Shown here piece by piece: positions 7,436 to 15,932 of a stretch of DNA of 46,909 bases. Every line of letters starts with the position of its first letter. Within the stretch, counting starts at the first letter, position 1. The notes beneath the pieces are model-generated. The model did not search any database. It had not been told where the DNA came from and was given only the letters and a program-made list of their open reading frames with translations. Location: the NCBI RefSeq assembly GCF_026262575.1, contig NZ_JAPKFL010000035.1, forward strand, positions 1 through 46,909, given 5' to 3'. Position numbers and translations under genes: made by a program. Origin of the DNA: Streptomyces marinisediminis. Its GTDB lineage: Bacteria; Actinomycetota; Actinomycetes; Streptomycetales; Streptomycetaceae.

Positions 7436-7849
7436 GCCGCCGCTCCTACCCGCCGACCAGCGCCGCAAGGGTCCCCCGAACGGCTCACCGCGGCCGCGCA
7501 CACGCCCCGGCACGGGCCCTCCGGCGCGGCGGCGAGGACCGCCCGGAGGCGCGGCGGGACCGAACCGTGCCGGCGCGCGGGCACCCCGGCACGGCAGCAC
7601 GGCACGGGGACCACCGCAGCGCGGCACGCGGGACCAGACGCCTCGGCGTGACGCCCCGGGAGACCCGGCGCGCCACAGCGCCACAGCACGGCTCAGCACC
7701 CCGACGCTCGACGCAACGGCACGGGCCCCGACGCCGGACGGCGGGCGGTACGCCGACACGGGACGGCGACGGCGCCCCACGAGGGCCCGGTGCGGCGCGA
7801 CGCGGCGCGACGCGGCCCGGCGGGCGGGGTGGGAGGGGGCCCACAAGGC
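7436..7849. other. Gene-free GC-rich spacer
   Basis: About 410 bp between the BrkB start and the end of the 2H-phosphoesterase gene. No frame carries a recognisable domain or a credible start. It includes short tandem GCGGCGCGAC units near 7792-7816. A promoter for the BrkB gene should lie near 7440-7490 on the minus strand, but no clear -10/-35 pair stands out. Confidence 0.6.
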
Positions 7850-7882
7850 GGCGGCCCCAGCGGTCAGGACGCTGGGGCCGCC
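7850..7882 (-). terminator. Hairpin overlapping the stop codon of the 2H-phosphoesterase gene
   Basis: GGCGGCCCCAGCG (7850-7862) and CGCTGGGGCCGCC (7870-7882) form a perfect 13-bp stem with a 7-nt loop, and one more C-G pair outside. The stop codon (7864-7866) is in the loop, so the last codons of the gene build one arm. Confidence 0.7.
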
Positions 7883-8454
7883 GGGCGCGACATGCCCGTC
7901 TGCTGGGGTACCGACGGCAACGGTGGTCTCCCGGTGAACCGGAACTCCCGCGCCAGCCGCCACACCCCGTCCGTCGTGCCCTGCTCGTACAGCGCGAAGC
8001 CGGTGATCAGCCAGGCCGCCTCGAAGTCGGCGAGCTCGCGCTGGGCGCGGTTCATCGCCTCCTCGTCGATGCCGTGGGCGATGGTGACGTGCGGGTGGTA
8101 GGGGAAGTTCAGCTCCCGGGCGAGCGGCCCCTCCGGCGCGCGGACCCGCTCCTGGAGGCCGTGGCAGGACGCCGCGCCCTCCGCCACGCGCACGAACACC
8201 ACGGGCGAGAGCGGGCGGAAGGTGTCGGTGCCGGACAGCCGCATGGGGAAGGGCTGCCCCGCGGCGGCCACGGCCGCGAGGTGCTCCTCGATCGCCGGGC
8301 GGTCGGCCGCCGTCACCTCGGTCGGGGGGAGCAGGGTGACGTGGGTGGGGATGCTGTGGGCCGCGGTGTCCCCGAAGCCCGCGCGGCACTGCTGGAGCAT
8401 GCTGCCGTACGGCTCCGGGACGGCGATCGACACGCCGACCGTGACGGTGCCCAC
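7864..8454 (-). CDS. 2'-5' RNA ligase / 2H phosphoesterase superfamily protein
   Basis: A 196-residue cytoplasmic protein with the two HxT motifs that define the 2H superfamily: SIPTHVTLLPP (about 35-45) and YHPHVTIAHG (about 120-130). In characterised members these histidines act as acid and base on cyclic or 2'-5' phosphodiesters in RNA or nucleotide substrates. The substrate here cannot be read from sequence. The GTG at 8454 is preceded by GGAGGGAGAG on the coding strand. It lies 58 bp downstream of trpS on the same strand, so it is probably co-transcribed with it, and the transcript then ends in the stop-codon hairpin. Confidence 0.85.
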   Translation of the reverse strand: MGTVTVGVSIAVPEPYGSMLQQCRAGFGDTAAHSIPTHVTLLPPTEVTAADRPAIEEHLAAVAAAGQPFPMRLSGTDTFRPLSPVVFVRVAEGAASCHGLQERVRAPEGPLARELNFPYHPHVTIAHGIDEEAMNRAQRELADFEAAWLITGFALYEQGTTDGVWRLAREFRFTGRPPLPSVPQQTGMSRPAAPAS

Positions 8455-8512
8455 GTCCTCTCCCTCCTGTCCCTGTGCCGGCCCGCCGGCCCGCGTCCGC
8501 CGTCCGGGGCCG

Positions 8513-9526
8513 TCAGTGCTTGGCGGGCAGGAAGCCCACCTTGTCATAGGCGCGGGCCAGCGTCTCGGCGGCGACGGTGCGGGCCTTCTCCGCGCCCTTG
8601 GCCAGCAGTGAGTCCAACGTCTCCGGGTCGCCCAGGTACTCCTGCGTCCGCTCGCGGAACGGCGTGACCCAGTCGGTCACGACGTCGGCGAGCTCCACCT
8701 TCAGCGCGCCGTAGCCCTTGCCCTCGTAGCGCCGCTCCAGCTCCGCGACGGGCGTGCCGGTGAGCGTGGCGTGGATGCTGAGCAGGTTGCTGACGCCCGG
8801 CTTGTTCACCGGGTCGTAGCGGATCTCGGTGCCGGTGTCCGTCACCGCGCTGCGGATCTTCTTGGCCGTCGCCTTCGGCTCGTCCAGCAGCGAGATCAGC
8901 CCCTTGGCCGAGGACGCCGACTTGCTCATCTTGACGGTCGGGTCCTGGAGGTCGTAGATCTTCGCCGTCTCCTTGAGGATGTACGGCTCGGGCACGGTGA
9001 ACGTCTGCCCGTAGCGGCCGTTGAAGCGCTCGGCCAGGTCCCGGGTGAGTTCGATGTGCTGGCGCTGGTCCTCCCCGACGGGGACCTGGTTCGCGTGGTA
9101 GAGCAGGATGTCGGCGACCTGGAGCACCGGGTAGGTGAACAGGCCGACGGTGGTGCCCTCGGCGCCCTGCTTGGCCGACTTGTCCTTGAACTGGGTCATG
9201 CGCGACGCCTCGCCGAACCCCGTCAGGCAGTTCATCACCCAGCCGAGCTGCGCGTGCTCGGGCACGTGGCTCTGGACGAACAGGGTGCAGCGCTCCGGGT
9301 CGAGGCCGGCGGCCAGCAACTGGGCGGCGGCCAGGCGCGTGGCGGCGCGGAGCTGCACCGGGTCCTGCGAGATCGTGATGGCGTGCAGGTCGACGACCAT
9401 GTAGAAGGCGTCGTGGCTCTCCTGGAGTTCCACCCACTGGCGGACCGCGCCCAGGTAGTTGCCGAGGTGGAAGGACCCGGCGGTGGGCTGGATACCGGAG
9501 AGCACACGGGGGCGATCGTTAGCCAT
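8513..9526 (-). CDS. Tryptophanyl-tRNA synthetase
   Basis: Charges tRNA-Trp with tryptophan (class I synthetase). The 337-residue protein starts MANDRPRVLSGIQPTAGSFH. HLGN, the HIGH motif, is at about 18-21 and KMSKS is at about 195-199. PTGS-type opening, the VVDLHAIT strand and GEDQRQHIELTRDLAERFN are all as in bacterial TrpRS, and the length is usual. Start: an in-frame ATG 9 nt upstream (9535) is also possible; the 9526 start is favoured by homologues and by an AGAAT box 7 nt upstream. Streptomycetes may carry a second, indolmycin-resistant TrpRS; whether this is the housekeeping copy cannot be told from the window alone, though its neighbourhood suggests so. Confidence 0.95.
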   Translation of the reverse strand: MANDRPRVLSGIQPTAGSFHLGNYLGAVRQWVELQESHDAFYMVVDLHAITISQDPVQLRAATRLAAAQLLAAGLDPERCTLFVQSHVPEHAQLGWVMNCLTGFGEASRMTQFKDKSAKQGAEGTTVGLFTYPVLQVADILLYHANQVPVGEDQRQHIELTRDLAERFNGRYGQTFTVPEPYILKETAKIYDLQDPTVKMSKSASSAKGLISLLDEPKATAKKIRSAVTDTGTEIRYDPVNKPGVSNLLSIHATLTGTPVAELERRYEGKGYGALKVELADVVTDWVTPFRERTQEYLGDPETLDSLLAKGAEKARTVAAETLARAYDKVGFLPAKH

Positions 9527-9883
9527 GTCCGCCATTCTCGCAGAGCCCGCGGCTCGCGTGGTCCCACCCGCGTGCCCCCGCCCCACGGGCCCGGGGACGG
9601 ATCGGCGGCAGCTCGAAGACGGCCCGGCGGCGGACCCGCGGCGGACCCCTGACCGGCCCGGCGGCGGCGGGGCGGGCTCCGGTGACGGCGGCCCGGCACC
9701 GGCGCGCGGCGCGGCGGCGCGGCGGCGCACGGATGCGGCGCGCGGGCGGCCGGGGGCGGAAGTCCTCGCGTCGGAACGGGGCGAATCGGTGAATCCTCCG
9801 CGCGAGCGGCCCGCGCGGCGGTACAAAGGGGGCACCGCTTGTCACAAGCCTGTGAGCGTTGACTCGACGAAACGGAGCGTGTG
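9527..9883. other. Divergent intergenic region trpS / rocD
   Basis: About 357 bp with no credible gene. It holds the trpS promoter (minus strand, right next to its start) and the rocD promoter with a 13-bp palindrome at 9837-9849. Confidence 0.6.
9837..9849. promoter_or_regulatory. Palindrome upstream of rocD, possible operator
   Basis: GCTTGT-C-ACAAGC is a perfect 13-bp palindrome 35 bp before the rocD ATG. Its TTGTCA could serve as a -35, but no good -10 is spaced from it. Operator identity is a guess. Confidence 0.35.
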
Positions 9884-11104
9884 ATGTCCCAGCCTTCCCC
9901 CTCCCCCACCGCCGACCTGATCGCCACCGCCGACGCGCACAGCGCGCACAACTACCACCCGCTGCCCGTCGTCGTCAGCTCCGGCGAGGGCGCGTGGGTG
10001 ACCGATGTCGAGGGCCGCCGCTACCTGGACCTGCTCGCCGGGTACTCGGCGCTGAACTTCGGCCACGGCAACCCCCGGCTGCTCGCCGCCGCCCGGGCCC
10101 AGCTCGACCGCCTCACCCTCACCTCCCGCGCCTTCCACCACGACCGCTTCGCCGACTTCTGCGCCCAGCTCGCCGAGGTGTGCGGCATGGAGGCGGTGCT
10201 GCCGATGAACACCGGCGCCGAGGCCATCGAGACGGCGGTCAAGACGGCGCGCAAGTGGGGCTACCGGGTCAAGGGCGTGCCGGACGGGCAGGCCAGGATC
10301 GTCGTCGCGGCGGACAACTTCCACGGCCGGACGACGACCATCGTCAGCTTCTCCAGCGACCCCGAGGCCCGCGCCGACTTCGGCCCGTACACGCCGGGCT
10401 TCGAGATCGTCCCCTACGGGGACCTGGCGGCGCTGGAGGCGGCGGTCGACGAGCACACCGTCGCCGTCCTGCTGGAGCCCATCCAGGGCGAGGCGGGCGT
10501 GCTGGTGCCGCCGCCCGACTACCTCCGGGGCGTGCGGGAGCTGACCCGGGCGCGGAACGTGCTGTTCGTGGCCGACGAGATCCAGTCGGGCCTGGGGCGC
10601 ACCGGGCGCACGTTCGCCTGCGAGCACGAGGGTGTCGTGCCGGACGTGTACGTGCTGGGCAAGGCGCTGGGCGGCGGCATCGTGCCGGTCTCCGCCGTCG
10701 TCTCCTCCCGCGAGGTGCTGGGGGTGTTCCGGCCCGGCGAGCACGGCTCGACGTTCGGCGGGAACCCGCTGGGCTGCGCGGTGGCGCTGGAGGTGCTGGC
10801 CATGCTGCGCACCGGGGAGTTCCAGCAGCGGGCGACGGAGCTGGGCGAGCACCTGCACCGGGAACTCGCGCCGCTGGTCGCCGACGGGCGGATCGGCGCG
10901 GTGCGCGGCCGGGGCCTGTGGGCCGGGGTGGACGTCGACCCGGCGTTCGGCACCGGCCGCGAGCTCTCCGAGCGGCTGATGGCCGAGGGCGTGCTGGTCA
11001 AGGACACCCACGGCTCCACGATCCGCATCGCCCCGCCCCTGGTGATCTCCAAGGACGACCTCGACTGGGCCCTCGCCCGACTCCGCGACGTCCTGACCCG
11101 CTGA
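9884..11104 (+). CDS. rocD: Ornithine--oxo-acid aminotransferase
   Basis: A 406-residue PLP enzyme, class III aminotransferase, that converts ornithine plus 2-oxoglutarate to glutamate semialdehyde plus glutamate (arginine/ornithine breakdown, proline supply). Visible signatures: YHPLPVVVSSGEGAWVTDVEG at the start, the GAEAIETAVKTARKWGY phosphate-binding region, FHGRTTTIVSFSSD, the PLP aspartate in FVADEIQSGLGRTG, and the Schiff-base lysine in VLGKALGGG. HGSTFGGNPLGCAVALEVL follows. All are typical of RocD rather than of ArgD. The ATG at 9884 lies 6 nt after GGAG; the GTG 3 nt earlier is less well spaced. The gene ends facing the GMC oxidoreductase gene, separated by a terminator. Confidence 0.92.
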   Translation: MSQPSPSPTADLIATADAHSAHNYHPLPVVVSSGEGAWVTDVEGRRYLDLLAGYSALNFGHGNPRLLAAARAQLDRLTLTSRAFHHDRFADFCAQLAEVCGMEAVLPMNTGAEAIETAVKTARKWGYRVKGVPDGQARIVVAADNFHGRTTTIVSFSSDPEARADFGPYTPGFEIVPYGDLAALEAAVDEHTVAVLLEPIQGEAGVLVPPPDYLRGVRELTRARNVLFVADEIQSGLGRTGRTFACEHEGVVPDVYVLGKALGGGIVPVSAVVSSREVLGVFRPGEHGSTFGGNPLGCAVALEVLAMLRTGEFQQRATELGEHLHRELAPLVADGRIGAVRGRGLWAGVDVDPAFGTGRELSERLMAEGVLVKDTHGSTIRIAPPLVISKDDLDWALARLRDVLTR

Positions 11105-11124
11105 CCCCGGCGCGCCCCGGGCGA

Positions 11125-11161
11125 CGGGGACCCGCGGCGGCCCGCCCGCCGCGCTCCCCGT
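11125..11161. terminator. Bidirectional terminator between rocD and GMC oxidoreductase genes
   Basis: Outer arms ACGGGGA (11125-11131) and TCCCCGT (11155-11161), and inner arms CGCGGCGG (11133-11140) and CCGCCGCG (11146-11153), form one long stem with a small internal loop and a 5-nt terminal loop. Confidence 0.65.
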
Positions 11162-11229
11162 GCCCGCACGGCCTCCCCCGGGCGCCCGGCCGCGTGCGGC
11201 CACCGCGCGGCGGACAACAGCGCGGCCGA

Positions 11230-12771
11230 CTACCGCGCGGCGTCGGCCAGCAGGTCGGCCGCGCGTTCGCCGAGCATGAGGACGCCGATCATGGGGTTGA
11301 CGGCGGGCATGGTCGGGAACACGGAGGCGTCCGCGACGCGCAGGCGGCGCAGGCCGCGCACGCGCAGCGCGGGGTCGACGACGGCGAGCGGGTCGTCGGC
11401 GGCGCCCATGCGGCAGGTGCCCGCGGGGTGGTAGACGGTGTGGGCGACGTGCCGGGCGTAGGCGCTCAGCTCCTCGTCGTCGGTCACCTCGGGCCCCGGG
11501 CACACCTCGCGGCGCAGCCACCCGGCGAAGGGCTCCGTCCTGGCGATCTCGCGGGCGAGCTTGATGCCGTCGACCAGGGTGCGCCCGTCGTAGTCGTCCT
11601 CGTCGGTGAAGTAGCCGAAGTCCAGCGCCGGCTTGACCTCGGGGTCGGCGCTGGTGAGGTAGAGGCGGCCGCGGCTGCGCGGCTTGGGGATGTTCGGCGT
11701 CATCGACACGCCGTGCGGGGGCCGTCGGTAGCCGATGCGCTCGGGGTTGTCGGTGAACGGGATCTGGTAGAAGTGGAACATCAGGTCCGGCGTGGCGGAC
11801 TCCGGGTCGCGGCGCACGAACAGGCCGGCGTCGGAGTCCATCGCGGAGTTGTCCGGGATCGGCCCGTCGGTCTCCCAGACGATCACCGACTCGGGGTGGT
11901 CCAGCAGGTTCTCCCCCACGCCGGGCAGGTCGTGCGTGACGCCGATGCCCAGCGCCGCGAGGTCGGCGGCCGGGCCGATGCCGGAGTGCAGCAGCAGCCG
12001 GGGGGTGTCCACGGCGCCCGCGCAGACGACGACCTCGCGCCGGGCCGTCAACAGCGACTCGGTGCCGTCCGCGGCCCGCACGTGCACGCCGCGCGCGGTG
12101 TCGCCGTCCAGCTCCAGGCGGAACGCCCAGGTCTCCAGCAGCAGTTCGAGGTTGGGCCGGTCACCGGCCGCCAGGTGCGGGTGCAGGTAGGCGACGGAGG
12201 CGGAGGAGCGCTTGTTGTCCTCCGGGTGGTAGGCGAGGTCGAAGAAGCCGGCGCCCTCGGTGAACGGCGCCCGGTTGAAGCCCTCGACGCGCGGCACGCC
12301 GGTGGCCGTGACGGCGGCCTCCACCCAGTCGCGGGCGATGGCGTTCCGGTCCTTCTCGTGCACCGGGACGATGTTGTTGCGCAGGCGGCCGAAGTAGGGC
12401 TCCATCACCGCCGCGTTCCAGCCCGCGGCCCCGGCCCGCTCCCACTCGTCCCAGTCGGCGGGCAGCGGCTTGAAGGAGATCAGCGTGTTGTGCGAGGAGC
12501 AGCCGCCCAGGACCCGGGCGCGGCTGTGCCGGATGTGGCTGTTGCCGCGCGGCTGCTCGGTGGTGGGGTAGTCGTAGTCCAGCTCCCCGCCCAGCAGGCC
12601 GAGCCAGCGGCGCAGCGTGAGCACCTCGGGGCGGTCGACGTCGGAGGGGCCGCCCTCGATGACGGCGACGGTGACGCCGGGGTCCTCGGAGATCCGGGAG
12701 GCGATGACGGAACCGGCCGTTCCGCCGCCGACGATCACGTAGTCGTACTCACGGGGCGCGTGCGCTGACAT
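11230..12771 (-). CDS. betA: GMC-family oxidoreductase, probable choline dehydrogenase
   Basis: A 513-residue flavoenzyme. N-terminal FAD-binding YVIVGGGTAGSVIASRI and VIEGGP, GMC signature VLGGCSSHNTLISFKP (about 85-100), CAGAVDTPRLLLHSGIGP, and the C-terminal HTVYHPAGTCRMG with the catalytic His, then NPMIGVLMLGERAADLL. All are intact. Substrate assignment as choline rests mainly on the next gene upstream, a betaine-aldehyde-type dehydrogenase on the same strand; other alcohols are possible. Start: ATG at 12771 with AAGGAG about 13 nt upstream. A GTG at 12810 with a weaker site is also in frame. A 28-bp GC palindrome lies in the 159-bp gap to the upstream gene. Confidence 0.8.
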   Translation of the reverse strand: MSAHAPREYDYVIVGGGTAGSVIASRISEDPGVTVAVIEGGPSDVDRPEVLTLRRWLGLLGGELDYDYPTTEQPRGNSHIRHSRARVLGGCSSHNTLISFKPLPADWDEWERAGAAGWNAAVMEPYFGRLRNNIVPVHEKDRNAIARDWVEAAVTATGVPRVEGFNRAPFTEGAGFFDLAYHPEDNKRSSASVAYLHPHLAAGDRPNLELLLETWAFRLELDGDTARGVHVRAADGTESLLTARREVVVCAGAVDTPRLLLHSGIGPAADLAALGIGVTHDLPGVGENLLDHPESVIVWETDGPIPDNSAMDSDAGLFVRRDPESATPDLMFHFYQIPFTDNPERIGYRRPPHGVSMTPNIPKPRSRGRLYLTSADPEVKPALDFGYFTDEDDYDGRTLVDGIKLAREIARTEPFAGWLRREVCPGPEVTDDEELSAYARHVAHTVYHPAGTCRMGAADDPLAVVDPALRVRGLRRLRVADASVFPTMPAVNPMIGVLMLGERAADLLADAAR

Positions 12772-12844
12772 GAGGGGGTGCTGGCTCCTTGCGACGAGCG
12801 CGCCGGACACGGAGGCGGCGCGGCGGGGACGGGAGGGGGAAGGG

Positions 12845-12872
12845 CCGCGGGCCGGCCGCGGCCGGCCCGCGG
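12845..12872. terminator. 28-bp perfect palindrome between the two betaine genes
   Basis: CCGCGGGCCGGCCG (12845-12858) and its exact complement CGGCCGGCCCGCGG (12859-12872) make an uninterrupted palindrome, so an RNA hairpin would need to open about 4 central bases. It lies after the aldehyde dehydrogenase stop codon and may partly terminate or stabilise that transcript. A regulator site is an alternative. Confidence 0.5.
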
Positions 12873-12930
12873 GAGGGCACGGGCCGCCGGCCCGCGGGCG
12901 CGGGACGCGCGGCGGGAGGGCGCGGGGTGC

Positions 12931-14448
12931 TCAGCCGGCGAACCAGCGCACGGGCGCCGGGCGCAGGTTCTCGTAGACGTGCTTGGTCTCGCGGTACTCG
13001 GCCAGGCCGGTGGGGCCCAGCTCGCGGCCGACGCCGGACCTGCCGAAGCCGCCCCACTCCGCCTGCGGCACGTAGGGGTGGTAGTCGTTGATCCACACCG
13101 TGCCGTGCCGCAGCCGGGCGGCGACCCGGCGGGCCCGGGCGGTGTCGGCTGAGAACACGCCGCCGGCCAGCCCGTACTCGGTGTCGTTGGCGAGCGCCAC
13201 CGCCTCGTCCTCGGTGTGGAAGGTCTCCACGGTGAGGATCGGCCCGAAGGTCTCCTCACGCACCACGCGCATGGCGCCGTGGCAGTGGTCGAGCACGGTG
13301 GGCAGGTAGAAGTAGCCCTCGGCCGGGCGGTCGGCGGCGGGCTCGGGGCGGGCCCCGCCGCAGCGCAGAGTGGCGCCGTCGGCCAGCGCGTCGGCGACGT
13401 GGCGCTCGGTCTTCTCCCGCTGCTGCCGCGAGATCAGCGGGCCGCACTCTACGCCGGGTTCGGTGCCGCGGCCGAGGCGTATGCGCTCGGCGCGGCGGGC
13501 CAGCTCGGTGACGAACCGGTCGCGCACCGGCTCCTCGATGATCAGCCGCGCCCCGGCCGAGCACACCTGGCCGCTGTGGGTGAACGCGGCGTTGAGCGCC
13601 TGGTCGACCGCCGTGTCGAACCCCGCCTCGGTGGCGCAGGCGTCGGCGAAGACCACGTTCGGGTTCTTGCCGCCCAGTTCCAGGGCGACCTTCTTGACCG
13701 TCGGCGCGGCCGCCTGGGCCACCTTGACGCCGCTGACCAGGCCGCCGGTGAAGGAGACCAGGTCCACGTGCGGGTGCTCGGACAGCCGGGCGCCGACGGG
13801 GTCGCCCGCGCCGGTGACCAGGTTGCCCACGCCCTCCGGCAGCCCGGCCTCCGCCAGCAGCGCCATCAGCCGGGCCGTGGACAGCGGGGTGAGCTCGCTG
13901 GGCTTGAGGACGAAGGTGTTGCCCGCCGCGAGCGCCGGGGCCACCTTCCAGCTCGCCTGGAGGAGCGGGTAGTTCCACGGCGTGATCATGGCGCAGACGC
14001 CGACCGGCTCGTGCACGACGACGCTGTGCACGTCCGGGCTGCCCGCGTCGACCACCCGGCCGCCGGACTCGTTCACCACCAGGTCCGCGAAGTAGCGGAA
14101 GGCGGCGGTGACGTCGTCGACGTCCACCCGGCCCTCGGCCACCGTCTTCCCGGCGTCCCGCGACTCGGTGAGCGCCAGTTCCTCGCGGTCGCGCTGGAGG
14201 AGGTCGGCGACGCGGCGCAGCAGCGCGGCGCGCTCGGCCACCGGGGTGCGCGGCCAGGGTCCCTCGTCGAAGGCGCGGCGCGCGGCGGCCACCGCCGCGT
14301 CCGCGTCCTCGGCGCCGCCTTCGGCGACCCGGGCGAGCACCGTGGCGTCGGCCGGGTCCAGAACGTCGCGCGTGCCGCCGTCGGCGGCGGTGCGCCACTG
14401 CCCCGCCACGAAGAGGGTTGCGAGGCCGGACGGGTCTTCGTGCTGCAT
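12931..14448 (-). CDS. betB: Betaine-aldehyde-type NAD-dependent aldehyde dehydrogenase
   Basis: A 505-residue ALDH superfamily member. Signatures: MITPWNYPLLQASWKVAPALAAG, catalytic Glu in ALELGGKNPN (about residue 257) and catalytic Cys in HSGQVCSAGARL (about residue 296). Also EETFGPILTVETF and the closing WINDYHPYVPQAEWGGF, which resembles bacterial betaine aldehyde and gamma-aminobutyraldehyde dehydrogenases. With the GMC oxidoreductase downstream it would oxidise choline to the osmoprotectant glycine betaine; some homologues of this subgroup act on other aminoaldehydes. No BetI-type repressor is in the window. Start: ATG 14448, weak GAAAG site upstream; the longer frame to 14562 lacks a better start. 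Confidence 0.85.
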   Translation of the reverse strand: MQHEDPSGLATLFVAGQWRTAADGGTRDVLDPADATVLARVAEGGAEDADAAVAAARRAFDEGPWPRTPVAERAALLRRVADLLQRDREELALTESRDAGKTVAEGRVDVDDVTAAFRYFADLVVNESGGRVVDAGSPDVHSVVVHEPVGVCAMITPWNYPLLQASWKVAPALAAGNTFVLKPSELTPLSTARLMALLAEAGLPEGVGNLVTGAGDPVGARLSEHPHVDLVSFTGGLVSGVKVAQAAAPTVKKVALELGGKNPNVVFADACATEAGFDTAVDQALNAAFTHSGQVCSAGARLIIEEPVRDRFVTELARRAERIRLGRGTEPGVECGPLISRQQREKTERHVADALADGATLRCGGARPEPAADRPAEGYFYLPTVLDHCHGAMRVVREETFGPILTVETFHTEDEAVALANDTEYGLAGGVFSADTARARRVAARLRHGTVWINDYHPYVPQAEWGGFGRSGVGRELGPTGLAEYRETKHVYENLRPAPVRWFAG

Positions 14449-14644
14449 GTTGCTGCTTTCTGGCCGTGGTGCGGTGCGCCAGTGACGCTGGCACCGGCCA
14501 CCCCTGCCCCGAACCGGCGTGCCGCATGCCGTGTACCGGGCGGAAGTGGCCTTCCTCACCAACGGGTCAGCGGTATGCCCGGAAACCGAAACCGCCGGGT
14601 CCCGGGCGGGTGGCCAGGACGCGCGCGGGGCGGGGCACCCGTGA

Positions 14645-14664
14645 CCCGGGCGCCGCGCCCCGGG
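14645..14664 (-). terminator. Hairpin after mdh
   Basis: CCCGGGCG (14645-14652) pairs with CGCC(C)CGGG (14656-14664) with a 3-nt loop and one bulged C. It lies just beyond the mdh stop codon on the minus strand. Confidence 0.5.
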
Positions 14665-14676
14665 CGCGATGCGGGG

Positions 14677-15666
14677 TCAGAGCAGGCCGAGGCCGCGCAC
14701 CGCCTCGCGCTCGTCCGCCAGCTCCTGCACGGAGGCGTCGATGCGGGCGCGCGAGAACGCGTTGACGTCCAGGCCCTGGACGATCTCGTACGCGCCGTTC
14801 GCGCAGGTCACCGGGAAGGAGGAGATCAGGCCCTCCGGGACGCCGTAGGAGCCGTCCGAGGGGATGCCCATCGACGTCCAGTCCCCGGCCGGGGTGCCGT
14901 TGACCCAGGTGTGGACGTGGTCGATCGCCGCGTTGGCCGCCGAGGCCGCGGAGGAGGCGCCGCGCGCCTCGATGATGGCCGCACCGCGCTTGGCGACGGT
15001 CGGGATGAACTCCTCCGCCAGCCACTTCTCGTCGTTCACCGTCTCGGCCGCGTTCTTCCCCGCGATCTCCGCGTGGAAGATGTCCGGGTACTGGGTGGCG
15101 GAGTGGTTGCCCCAGATCGTCAGCTTGGTGATGTCGTTGACCGAGCTGCCGGTCTTCTTCGCGAGCTGGGTCAGGGCGCGGTTGTGGTCCAGGCGCGTCA
15201 TCGCCGTGAAGCGCTCGGCCGGCACGTCGGGGGCCGCCGCCTGCGCGATCAGGGCGTTGGTGTTGGCCGGGTTGCCCACGACGAGCACCTTGACGTCGTC
15301 GGCGGCGTGGTCGTTGATGGCCTTGCCCTGCGGCTTGAAGATGCCGCCGTTGGCCTCCAGCAGATCACCGCGCTCCATGCCCTTGGTGCGCGGGCGGGCG
15401 CCGACGAGCAGGGCCACGTTCGCGCCGTCGAAGGCCACGTTCGGGTCGTCGGTGATCTCGATGCCGCGCAGGAGCGGGAACGCGCAGTCGTCCAGCTCCA
15501 TGGCGGTGCCCTCGGCCGCGCCCAGCGCGGGGGTGATCTCCAGCAGGCGCAGCTTGACGGGGACGTCCGGGCCCAGCAGGTGCCCGGAGGCGATGCGGAA
15601 GAGCAGCGCGTAGCCGATCTGGCCGGCGGCTCCCGTGACGGTGACATTGACGGCGTTGCGGGTCAT
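14677..15666 (-). CDS. mdh: Malate dehydrogenase
   Basis: A 329-residue NAD-dependent enzyme of the TCA cycle (malate to oxaloacetate). N-terminal dinucleotide fold VNVTVTGAAGQIGYALLFRI, substrate-binding Arg loop GARPRTKGMERGDLL, TRLDHNRALTQLA, and the active-site His in IWGNHSATQYPD. Length and the PAAA-type C-terminus match the actinobacterial type that is similar to cytosolic eukaryotic MDH. ATG at 15666 follows GGAG by 6 nt. The gene stands alone; three TGACG repeats lie 55-90 bp upstream and may control it. Confidence 0.96.
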   Translation of the reverse strand: MTRNAVNVTVTGAAGQIGYALLFRIASGHLLGPDVPVKLRLLEITPALGAAEGTAMELDDCAFPLLRGIEITDDPNVAFDGANVALLVGARPRTKGMERGDLLEANGGIFKPQGKAINDHAADDVKVLVVGNPANTNALIAQAAAPDVPAERFTAMTRLDHNRALTQLAKKTGSSVNDITKLTIWGNHSATQYPDIFHAEIAGKNAAETVNDEKWLAEEFIPTVAKRGAAIIEARGASSAASAANAAIDHVHTWVNGTPAGDWTSMGIPSDGSYGVPEGLISSFPVTCANGAYEIVQGLDVNAFSRARIDASVQELADEREAVRGLGLL

Positions 15667-15720
15667 GGCGGTCTCCGTTGAACCTGACGATGGCGGCTGG
15701 ACCCCGGGACGCGAGGGACA

Positions 15721-15755
15721 CGTCAAGTCTCTCTACGTCAAGAGATCCGCCGTCA
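15721..15755 (-). promoter_or_regulatory. Three TGACG direct repeats, 15-bp pitch, upstream of mdh
   Basis: On the minus strand TGACG occurs with exactly 15-bp spacing (plus-strand CGTCA at 15721, 15736 and 15751). Two of them lie in the longer word CTTGACGT. They sit 55-90 bp before the mdh start. They may be an iteron-like regulator site, or one may provide a -35 TTGACG. Confidence 0.5.
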
Positions 15756-15932
15756 GGCTATCGCGCCGGGGCGGCACGACACACGCTGGGCAGCCGCCCG
15801 CTCAAGGAGGGGGGGACGGGCGGCTGCCGGGGCGCGGTCCCGCACCCGTGGGGGGGTGTCCCTGCTTGTGCCCCGTCATGCCGCCGTCACACACACCGGT
15901 TTCGGGGAACGCAAGAATTCGGACACCCGCCG

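Noticed and set aside
7792..7816. CRISPR-like or iteron array from repeated GCGGCGCGAC
   Set aside because: Only about two and a half copies with no spacers; ordinary GC-rich low-complexity DNA.
6449..8389. BrkB frame extended to 646 codons
   Set aside because: The extension crosses a non-coding gap and antisense 2H-phosphoesterase sequence without homology; the ATG at 7435 has a ribosome binding site and matches the family start.
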